Positions 1 through 5,035 of a stretch of 5,035 bases of DNA are shown here, in pieces. This DNA is from Phycisphaerales bacterium (GTDB taxonomy: Bacteria; Planctomycetota; Phycisphaerae; Sedimentisphaerales; Anaerohalosphaeraceae). Each line of letters starts with the position of its first letter. Position 1 is the first letter of the stretch. The notes under the pieces were generated by a model. That model made no database searches and was not told the origin of the DNA. It worked only from the letters and a program-made list of their open reading frames with translations. Both the position numbers and the translations under genes were made by a program. Location of the stretch: assembly GCA_003152975.1 (NCBI GenBank), contig PMBP01000536.1, positions 618 to 5,652 on the forward strand, in the 5' to 3' direction.

Positions 1-2
1 CA

Positions 3-533
3 TGCCGATCAATTGTGCTAAAGTATCTGCAAGATCTTTCGGATCCTATGCATCAAGCCATCCTGCGGATCCTCCACGAATTTGCAGAAGGTGATCGTTA
101 CTCCAACATAAACCTTCTGACAGGAAACAATTGCATAAAAGACCCCATAGCCGCTTGGTATAAGCAAGTCGATCTTCCGTTATTCAAGATGTGCGTAAGT
201 GAACGGAAGAAGCAAATCATAGCCCGAAATGCAATTGCTATTACAAAGTTAACAGGCTCCCACATAGATGTTTTTCATTCATCTGAGTCTGGTAGCGACA
301 TTACTGACTTAGAAGAGGCAAGTAATCGGACTGGGATGTATAAGGCAGTTATACCCTACCGCCAACTCTATGTTCTTCAGGTTATTCGTTATTGGGCGGA
401 ACTACTATCCGAACTCGGAAATATTGCGCAACAGCTTGGGAAAGAAGACATTCCCTTTTTCAGCGAACTGTTTGGTTTCTTCTGTAATGAAGATACATGT
501 CTCCGAACAAGAAAGACATGGTACCAACCCTGA
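3..533 (+). CDS. Uncharacterised helical protein, 5' end outside the window
   Basis: I cannot assign a function. The frame is open from the left edge to TGA at 531-533. A GTG at 15 would give 172 residues and an ATG at 48 would give 161, but neither has a convincing ribosome binding site, so the true start is probably upstream and the gene is 5'-partial. Counting from the GTG codon, visible landmarks are an AEGDRYSNINLLTGNN stretch (residues 24-39), a DPIAAWYK segment (43-50), a long helix rich in Y, L and V (115-141), and a conserved-looking end, IPFFSELFGFFCNED followed by RTRKTW (146-169). I have a weak memory of uncharacterised bacterial proteins with the same RYxNLD, SExFxxFxNxD and RKTW landmarks, which argues that the C-terminus is genuine. 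No signal peptide or membrane segment is visible. Its base composition is far more AT-rich than the genes that follow, suggesting a different origin. Confidence 0.7.
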   Translation, partial: CRSIVLKYLQDLSDPMHQAILRILHEFAEGDRYSNINLLTGNNCIKDPIAAWYKQVDLPLFKMCVSERKKQIIARNAIAITKLTGSHIDVFHSSESGSDITDLEEASNRTGMYKAVIPYRQLYVLQVIRYWAELLSELGNIAQQLGKEDIPFFSELFGFFCNEDTCLRTRKTWYQP

Positions 534-627
534 GTGGTTAAACGAATCTTACATCTTGGTCAAGGGGACAAATCAATTAGGTTTCTCCGTAGAACATGAT
601 CCATCACTGGAAATCGGCTGTGAAGAC

Positions 628-656
628 TTGCTTTTGGGGGCCAATTGGGGGATACT
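628..656 (+). promoter_or_regulatory. Weak candidate sigma-70 type promoter for ftsY
   Basis: TTGCTT at 628-633 and GATACT at 651-656 are separated by 17 bases, matching the consensus hexamers at 3 and 4 of 6 positions. Transcription would start near 663 and leave a leader of about 28 bases with the ribosome binding site. The match is poor and sigma factor preferences of this organism are unknown, so this is a guess from spacing and position. Confidence 0.2.
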
Positions 657-662
657 TTGGGG
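634..662 (+). repeat. Three phased TTGGGG(G) direct repeats
   Basis: TTGGGGG occurs at 634-640 and 645-651, and TTGGGG at 657-662. Start-to-start spacing is 11 and 12 bases, close to one DNA turn, so the G-tracts would lie on one face of the helix. The 8-base palindrome CCAATTGG (641-648) overlaps the second copy. The cluster lies in the leader region of ftsY and could be a protein binding site, or simply chance. Confidence 0.55.
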
Positions 663-681
663 TTGACAATCGGACAACTTT

Positions 682-687
682 GGAGAG
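682..687 (+). promoter_or_regulatory. Ribosome binding site of ftsY
   Basis: GGAG at 682-685 sits 5 bases before ATG 691 and supports that start, which also gives the MGLF N-terminus typical of FtsY proteins. Confidence 0.75.
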
Positions 688-690
688 ACC

Positions 691-1614
691 ATGGGATTAT
701 TCAGTAAGACCGTACAATATATCAACGATCGGCTGGACAAGACGCGGAGCAAAATCCGGTCGAGTTTATCGTCGATCCTGACGCTGGGCCGGAAGATCGA
801 CGAGCAGTTGCTCACGGAACTGGAAGAGACGCTGATTCGCGACGACATCGGCGTGGAGACCACACAGCGGCTGATCGAGGACCTGCGGACCGGGTGGAAG
901 AGCCGGCAGATCAGCTCCAGCGAGGATGTGATTCCGTTTCTGAAGGACAAGATCCGCGGCTACTGGCCGCCGCAGGACCGCAAGCTCAACATCGCGGCGG
1001 CGGGCCCGACGGCGATTCTGGTCGCGGGGATCAACGGCTCGGGCAAGACCACCAGCATCGCCAAGCTGGCCTATACCCTCAGCCAGGGCGGCAAGAAGGT
1101 GATCGTGGCGGCGTGCGACACCTTCCGCGCCGCGGCCGTCGAGCAACTTTCGATCTGGGCCGAACGGACGGGCGTGCAGATCGTCAAGCACAAGAGCGGC
1201 TCGGACCCGGCGGCGGTGGCCTACGACGCCTGCGAGGCGGCGGTGGCGCGGGGGGCGGACTTTGTGATCCTCGACACGGCCGGGCGGCTGCACACGCAAA
1301 AGCACCTGATGGACGAGCTGGGCAAAATCCGCAGCGTGGTGGCCAAGAAGATCCCCGGCGGGCCGCACGAGGTGATCCTCGTGATCGACGGCACGACCGG
1401 GCAAAACGCCATCATGCAGGCGAAGGTCTTCACCGAGGTGATCCAGGTGACGGGCATTTTTCTCGCTAAGCTGGACGGCACGGCCCGAGGCGGCATCGTG
1501 ATCGCCATCCGCGAGATGCTCAACATCCCGGTCAAGTTCGTGGGCCTGGGTGAACAGCCGGAAGACATCGCCGAGTTCGACCCCGATGGGTTTGTCGAGG
1601 CGCTGTTCAACTAA
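691..1614 (+). CDS. ftsY: Signal recognition particle receptor FtsY (SRP-docking GTPase)
   Basis: FtsY binds the Ffh-4.5S RNA particle at the inner membrane and, through paired GTP hydrolysis, hands ribosome-nascent chain complexes to the SecYEG translocon. The 307-residue protein has a helical N domain (about 1-95) and a complete NG GTPase domain. Visible motifs are the P-loop GINGSGKTT (113-121), DTFRAAAVEQL (143-153), DTAGR (195-199), DGTTGQNA (233-240), AKLDGTARGG (259-268) and the closing loop GLGEQPEDIAEFD (285-297). DGTTGQNA and the absence of a methionine-rich M domain separate it from Ffh. The guanine-specificity motif reads AKLD rather than the usual TKLD, a mild variation. There is no long acidic A domain as in Escherichia coli; MGLFSK at the start could form the short amphipathic membrane-targeting helix. 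The hydrolase gene follows after 44 bases. Identification is secure. Confidence 0.97.
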   Translation: MGLFSKTVQYINDRLDKTRSKIRSSLSSILTLGRKIDEQLLTELEETLIRDDIGVETTQRLIEDLRTGWKSRQISSSEDVIPFLKDKIRGYWPPQDRKLNIAAAGPTAILVAGINGSGKTTSIAKLAYTLSQGGKKVIVAACDTFRAAAVEQLSIWAERTGVQIVKHKSGSDPAAVAYDACEAAVARGADFVILDTAGRLHTQKHLMDELGKIRSVVAKKIPGGPHEVILVIDGTTGQNAIMQAKVFTEVIQVTGIFLAKLDGTARGGIVIAIREMLNIPVKFVGLGEQPEDIAEFDPDGFVEALFN

Positions 1615-1646
1615 CACGCTGTCAATCGTTGCAGCATCCCCTTTTC

Positions 1647-1652
1647 GGAGGG
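1647..1652 (+). promoter_or_regulatory. Ribosome binding site of the GH-D-like gene
   Basis: GGAGGG lies 6 bases before ATG 1659. It fixes this start, which also gives the signal peptide. The 44-base gap after ftsY shows no hairpin terminator. Confidence 0.8.
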
Positions 1653-1658
1653 TAGGAA

Positions 1659-3887
1659 ATGGCCGGACATCTTCGGATCCTCTTGGCGGCGGTTGTGTTG
1701 TCGCCCTGTATTCTGTCGGCGCAGCCGGCAAGTCCCCCGAACGCGGGAACCCTTTCCGATCCGGCCCTGCCGATTCTCGACAAGGGATTTCCGGGTATTC
1801 CATCGCAGGACTGGCTGCTAACCCAGGGCTCGTTCAAGGCGGACGTGTATCGGACTGGGGCCGACGGCGAGATCATGTTGAGTAATGGCCTGATCCGGCG
1901 GGTGTTTCGCACGACACCGAACGCGGCGACGGTGGGATTTGACAACCTGATGACGGGCCAATCGATGTTGCGTGGGGTCAAACCCGAGGCACGGCTGACG
2001 ATCAACAAGCAGGACTATTCCATCGGCGGGCTACAAAGGCAGCCGGATTACGCGTATCTGTTGCCGGAGTGGCTCGATCAGATGAAGGCCGATCCGGCGG
2101 CGTTTTCATTCGTCGGGATCACAGTTGGTAAGACGCAGGAGCGATTCGGCTGGAAGCGGAAGCGGTACAGTCCGGATCTGCCGTGGCCGCCGCCGGGGGT
2201 GGCGCTGACGCTGGAGTTTCGGCCGCCAGCAGATCGCCTCAAGGGGCTGGCAGTGTTTGTGCACTACGAACTGTACGACGGGATCCCGCTGCTGAGCAAG
2301 TGGGTTCGCATCCAGAACGGGACCGCTGAGCCGGTCTGTGTGGACCGGTTTGTCAGCGAGGTGCTGGCGGTGGTGGAGAGCGGGTCGCCGGTGGAATCGC
2401 CCAAGGGCTGGCAGTATCCCAACCTGCATGTGGAGACGGATTACGCGTTTCTGGGGATGGATGCCGACGGGGCCAATAAGGCGGTATTTTGGGTCCCGGA
2501 TCCGCAGTATCAGACGCAGGTGAATTACCGGCTGCAGACGCCGTGCCTGCTGGAGACGCGGCCGCCGGTGGGGCCGGGGGTGACGATCGGGCCGGGGGGC
2601 AGCTTTGAGACCTTTCGGACCTTCGAGCTGGTCCACGACGGCACCGACCGCGAGCGAAAGGGGCTGGCCGTGCGGCGGATGTACCGGACGATCGCGCCGT
2701 GGGCGATGGAGAACCCGATCCTGATGCATGTCCGCAGCGCCGATCCAAAGGCCGTTCGTTTGGCCGTTGACCAGTGTGCTGATGTGGGCTTTGAGATGAT
2801 CATCCTGACCTTCGGCAGCGGTTTTAACATCGAGAACGAAAGTCCTGAGTACCTGTCGCAACTTCGCGAACTGGCCGAGTATGCCCACGGCAAGGGAATC
2901 GAGATCGGCGGCTATTCGCTGCTGGCCTCGCGGCGGATCAACGACGAGAACGATGTGATCAACCCGGCGACCGGCAAGCCCGGCGGATTTGCGGCATTCG
3001 ACAACTCGCCGTGCCTGGGCAGCCAGTGGGCGCAGGATTATTTCCGCAAGTTGTACGCCTTTTACGAAAAGACGGGCTTTGACCTGCTGGAACACGATGG
3101 CTCGTATCCGGGCGATGTGTGCGCTTCGACAACGCATCCGGGCCACGCAGGGCTGGAGGATTCGCAGTATCGGCAGTGGCAGACGATCACGGAGTTTTAC
3201 CGCTGGTGCCGCGGGCGGGGCATCTATCTGAATGTGCCGGACTATTACTTCCTCAGCGGTAGCAACAAGACGGGTATGGGCTATCGCGAGACGAACTGGT
3301 CGCTTCCGCGCGCCCAGCAGATCCTTCACGGCCGGCAGAATATTTTTGACGGCACCTGGGAGAAGGCGCCGAGCATGGGCTGGATGTTTGTGCCGCTGAC
3401 GGAGTACCAGGGGGGCGGCGCGGCGGCGACGATCGAGCCGCTGAAGGATCATCTGGACGCCTACGCCGCGCATCTGGCCAATAACTTCGGCTGTGGGGTC
3501 CAGGCGTGTTATCGTGGGCCGCGACTGTTTGACGCGCCGGAAACGAAGTCCGTTGTCAAGCAGTGGGTGGATTTCTACCGGAAGTACCGGCCGATTCTCG
3601 ATTCGGATATCATTCATGTCCGGCGGGCCGATGGGCGGGACATCGACTGCATGATGCATGTCAATCCGCAACTGGCGAGCAAGGGATTGGCGGTGGTGTA
3701 TAATCCGCTGGCCGAGGCCGTGAAGCGGAAGCTGATTTTGCCGTTGTATTACACGGGACTGACGGAGACGGCGATGATCCGGCACGAAGAGGAAGCGGGC
3801 AAATCCTATCGGCTGGATCGGGAGTACCGCGTCGAGATCCCCGTCGAGATGCCGGCGCAGAGCGTAACCTGGTTTGTGATCGAGTAA
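1659..3887 (+). CDS. Secreted GH-D clan-like glycoside hydrolase (alpha-galactosidase-like, divergent)
   Basis: The 742-residue protein starts with a signal peptide (about 1-21: R6, hydrophobic core 7-19, likely cleavage after LSA21). Cys17 follows a proline and so does not make a good lipobox. Residues about 55-345 look like an N-terminal beta-sandwich (DGEIMLSNGLIRRVFRT at 69-85, FRTFELVHDGTDRERKG at 319-335). About 345-645 resemble a (beta/alpha)8 barrel and 645-742 a C-terminal beta domain. The best family clue is GFDLLEHDGSYPGD (473-486), which lines up by eye with the GVDLLKFDGCY nucleophile motif of GH27 alpha-galactosidases and makes Asp480 the likely nucleophile. ELAEYAHGKGIEIGGYS (404-420) matches the equivalent LANYVHSKGLKLGIY strand. 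Glu544 in GYRETNW is only a candidate acid/base. The GH27 Asp pair that contacts galactose is missing, so the substrate is uncertain. The gene is probably co-transcribed with the next one. The coding call is firm; the exact activity is not. Confidence 0.88.
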   Translation: MAGHLRILLAAVVLSPCILSAQPASPPNAGTLSDPALPILDKGFPGIPSQDWLLTQGSFKADVYRTGADGEIMLSNGLIRRVFRTTPNAATVGFDNLMTGQSMLRGVKPEARLTINKQDYSIGGLQRQPDYAYLLPEWLDQMKADPAAFSFVGITVGKTQERFGWKRKRYSPDLPWPPPGVALTLEFRPPADRLKGLAVFVHYELYDGIPLLSKWVRIQNGTAEPVCVDRFVSEVLAVVESGSPVESPKGWQYPNLHVETDYAFLGMDADGANKAVFWVPDPQYQTQVNYRLQTPCLLETRPPVGPGVTIGPGGSFETFRTFELVHDGTDRERKGLAVRRMYRTIAPWAMENPILMHVRSADPKAVRLAVDQCADVGFEMIILTFGSGFNIENESPEYLSQLRELAEYAHGKGIEIGGYSLLASRRINDENDVINPATGKPGGFAAFDNSPCLGSQWAQDYFRKLYAFYEKTGFDLLEHDGSYPGDVCASTTHPGHAGLEDSQYRQWQTITEFYRWCRGRGIYLNVPDYYFLSGSNKTGMGYRETNWSLPRAQQILHGRQNIFDGTWEKAPSMGWMFVPLTEYQGGGAAATIEPLKDHLDAYAAHLANNFGCGVQACYRGPRLFDAPETKSVVKQWVDFYRKYRPILDSDIIHVRRADGRDIDCMMHVNPQLASKGLAVVYNPLAEAVKRKLILPLYYTGLTETAMIRHEEEAGKSYRLDREYRVEIPVEMPAQSVTWFVIE
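2570..2599 (+). other. G-rich tandem segment, possible G-quadruplex, inside the GH-D-like gene
   Basis: Four G-runs of 4, 5, 3 and 6 occur at 2570-2573, 2576-2580, 2589-2591 and 2594-2599, with loops of 2, 8 and 2 bases. GGGCCGGGGG is repeated with a short spacer and encodes a duplicated GPG turn (GPGVTIGPGG, residues 305-314). One loop exceeds the usual 7-base limit, so folding is less certain than for the two later motifs. Confidence 0.4.
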
Positions 3888-3911
3888 CCGGCGGGATATG
3901 GCACAAAGTGT

Positions 3912-3917
3912 AAGGAG
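3912..3917 (+). promoter_or_regulatory. Ribosome binding site that selects the start at 3924
   Basis: AAGGAG abuts the ATG at 3918 with no spacer but lies 6 bases before the in-frame ATG at 3924. Spacing therefore favours 3924 as the start of the last gene. Confidence 0.75.
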
Positions 3918-3923
3918 ATGGAC

Positions 3924-5035
3924 ATGGTCTATCTGTTGCTGGGTGTGATGTCGATCGGGATGGCGGTAGGGGCAAACGAAACCGCAAAGGACGACAAACC
4001 AGCCGCGCAACTGGATGGGGTCGTCATCAAAAAGGCCCTCGGCGACGCACCGGCCGGAGCGAATCTTTTGAAGACGGACGGGTGGGTTGCATGGCAAAAG
4101 GGCTTTGAGCGCGAAGGCGATGCGTTTGTCTGCGACAATGGCGGCGACGCGGGCGTTCAGCGGGGTGCGTCGCAGACGATCACTCTGAACCAGACGCGGC
4201 CGGAGCCGCTGATTGCGGAGGCGGCCAGCAAGGCCGAGGGGGTGGGCGGGAGCCGGGACAGCGATTATTCGCTGTATCTGGACCTTGTATATGCAGACGG
4301 AACGCCGCTGTGGGGGCAGACCGATTCCTTTCATGTCGGGACACATGATTGGGAATCGGCCAAGGTCATCATCTATCCGGAAAAACCCATCAAGAGCGTC
4401 TCGTTTCACATGCTATTGCGATCTCACTCGGGCAAGGCGTGGTTTCGCGGGCCGTCGCTCCGCGTAATCGAGGCGCCGGCGGGAATGGCGATGTTCGACA
4501 GCGTGGCGGTCTCCCCTGCGGTCTCGGGGCGAGAGGGATTCATCGTCCGGGATGTGAAGGCCGAGGGCGATTTTGTCGCGATCGACAGGGAGGCCCTGGG
4601 CCTTCGGTTGGAATCACGCGAGCGGGTTGCGGATGGTGCGACGATTCTGGATGTGACGCTGACGGACATGACGCGAACGGACCGGGCGATTACGTTGGTG
4701 TATGCGGCGACGGTGTCGCGGGAGGATTGCCTGTGGCTGGCCGATCCGCGGCGATCGAACCCGGTGGAGAAGGGGCGGGAGTATCTTAACGCCAGCCGGT
4801 TTGCGGTCGGGGCCAATGGGCGTCTGTCGCGGTATCCGTTTGCGGCGGTCGCCGGGCGGGGGCAGGGCCTGGGGCTGGGAATCGACATGCGGGTCCCGGC
4901 CTTTTCCCGGGTCGGCTACAATGCCGACACGCAGGAGTTGTTTTTGGCGTTTGACCTGGGCCTGACGGCGGAGAAGCCCTCGGCCCAACTGCGACTGTGC
5001 CGGTTTTCATTCGATCCGGCGTGGGGTTTCCGCGG
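3924..5035 (+). CDS. Predicted exported protein with carbohydrate-binding-like domain, 3' end outside the window
   Basis: The frame has no stop from 3924 to the right edge: 370 codons plus two bases. The start is chosen from the upstream AAGGAG; ATG 3918 would add two residues. Residues 2-17 (VYLLLGVMSIGMAVGA) form a hydrophobic signal-like segment with possible cleavage after Ala17, but there is no basic n-region, so export is likely rather than certain. Residues about 45-185 look like a beta-sandwich carbohydrate-binding domain (WVAWQKGFE at 54-62; DYSLYLDLVYADGTPLWGQ at 114-132; HDWESAKVIIYPEKPIKSVSFHMLL at 141-165). About 200-370 form a second, beta-rich part ending in FSFDPAWGFR (361-370). 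I weakly recall a YPF...GYN...FDLGL...FDPAWGFR pattern in large uncharacterised proteins of Planctomycetota, with a further domain downstream. The gene lies 36 bases after the GH-D-like gene and shares its G-rich codon use, so a role in the same glycan pathway is reasonable. No enzymatic activity can be assigned. Confidence 0.88.
   Translation, partial: MVYLLLGVMSIGMAVGANETAKDDKPAAQLDGVVIKKALGDAPAGANLLKTDGWVAWQKGFEREGDAFVCDNGGDAGVQRGASQTITLNQTRPEPLIAEAASKAEGVGGSRDSDYSLYLDLVYADGTPLWGQTDSFHVGTHDWESAKVIIYPEKPIKSVSFHMLLRSHSGKAWFRGPSLRVIEAPAGMAMFDSVAVSPAVSGREGFIVRDVKAEGDFVAIDREALGLRLESRERVADGATILDVTLTDMTRTDRAITLVYAATVSREDCLWLADPRRSNPVEKGREYLNASRFAVGANGRLSRYPFAAVAGRGQGLGLGIDMRVPAFSRVGYNADTQELFLAFDLGLTAEKPSAQLRLCRFSFDPAWGFR
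4238..4257 (+). other. Canonical G-quadruplex motif in the last gene
   Basis: G-runs of 5, 3, 3 and 3 are joined by loops of 1, 1 and 4 bases (T, C, AGCC). This fits the standard G3+N1-7 pattern with very short loops on the coding strand, so it would also be present in the mRNA. It encodes EGVGGSRD, in the carbohydrate-binding-like domain. Folding in cells is inference. Confidence 0.6.
4854..4879 (+). other. Five-tract G-quadruplex motif in the last gene
   Basis: Five G-runs (3, 5, 3, 4, 3) at 4854-4856, 4858-4862, 4865-4867, 4871-4874 and 4877-4879 are joined by loops of 1, 2, 3 and 2 bases. It encodes a Gly-alternating stretch (AGRGQGLGLGI, residues 310-320), which partly explains the G content, but GGG and GGA codons were used where GGC would have broken the runs. 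Confidence 0.6.

Noticed and set aside
15..17. GTG at 15 as the true start of the first gene
   Set aside because: No Shine-Dalgarno sequence precedes it and the frame remains open to the left edge, so an upstream start is more likely.
40..73. CGGATCCT repeated at 40-47 and 66-73, and again at 1674-1681
   Set aside because: The copies are short, unphased and within coding sequence, with no flanking structure; chance is sufficient.
370..666. A 98-codon plus-strand frame overlapping the end of the first gene, considered as a frameshifted continuation
   Set aside because: The first gene's own frame ends in a conserved-looking RTRKTW terminus, so no frameshift is needed. The overlapping frame has no ribosome binding site and no recognised motif.
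663..668. Perfect TTGACA -35 hexamer
   Set aside because: A matching -10 element would fall at about 686-691, on the ribosome binding site and start codon of ftsY, so it cannot drive a normal ftsY transcript.
534..690. Rho-independent terminator after the first gene, or a small RNA or tRNA in the gap
   Set aside because: No GC-rich stem followed by a T-run is visible; the only inverted element is the 8-base CCAATTGG.
766..1803. A 345-codon minus-strand open frame over ftsY
   Set aside because: It is the shadow of ftsY, whose GTPase motifs are unmistakable on the other strand; the product is Arg/Asp/His-rich low-complexity-like sequence.
2106..4409. A 767-codon open frame on the minus strand across the hydrolase gene and the start of the last gene
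   Set aside because: Its product is dominated by Arg, Pro, His and Leu with no recognisable motif, as expected for the antisense of GC-rich codons. It spans two well supported plus-strand genes with signal peptides and ribosome binding sites.

Overview
The window looks like chromosomal DNA from a GC-rich free-living bacterium, most plausibly Planctomycetota (Phycisphaerae/Sedimentisphaerales-like) or a related PVC lineage. That placement rests on three things: a short FtsY with a reduced N-terminus, large secreted carbohydrate-active-type proteins of the kind abundant in these groups, and clear Shine-Dalgarno sequences. It is inference from memory of families, not a search result.

Layout, all on the + strand. 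(1) Positions 1-533 hold the 3' part of a gene for an uncharacterised, mostly helical protein; its reading frame is open to the left edge. This segment is much more AT-rich than the rest (40-47% GC in two 60-base lines I counted, against 62-83% in two ftsY lines). (2) Positions 534-690 are a 157-base intergenic stretch with three phased TTGGGG(G) repeats, a weak candidate promoter and the ftsY ribosome binding site. (3) Positions 691-1614 are ftsY, the signal recognition particle receptor GTPase, complete. (4) Positions 1659-3887 encode a 742-residue secreted protein whose central barrel resembles clan GH-D (alpha-galactosidase-like) enzymes but lacks their usual substrate-binding Asp pair. 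(5) From 3924 to the right edge runs a further open frame without a stop. It encodes a predicted exported protein with a carbohydrate-binding-like beta domain, and its C-terminal part lies outside the window.

ftsY, the hydrolase gene and the last gene are closely spaced (44 and 36 bases) with no visible terminator between them, so co-transcription is possible. The last two genes fit together as secreted glycan-processing proteins. FtsY serves membrane targeting and insertion in general, so its link to them is probably only positional.

I found no mobile element, tRNA, rRNA, CRISPR array or recognisable defence system. The most notable points are the altered active site of the GH-D-like protein, the uncharacterised open-ended last protein, strong G-quadruplex motifs on the coding strand of that gene, and the composition break just before ftsY.
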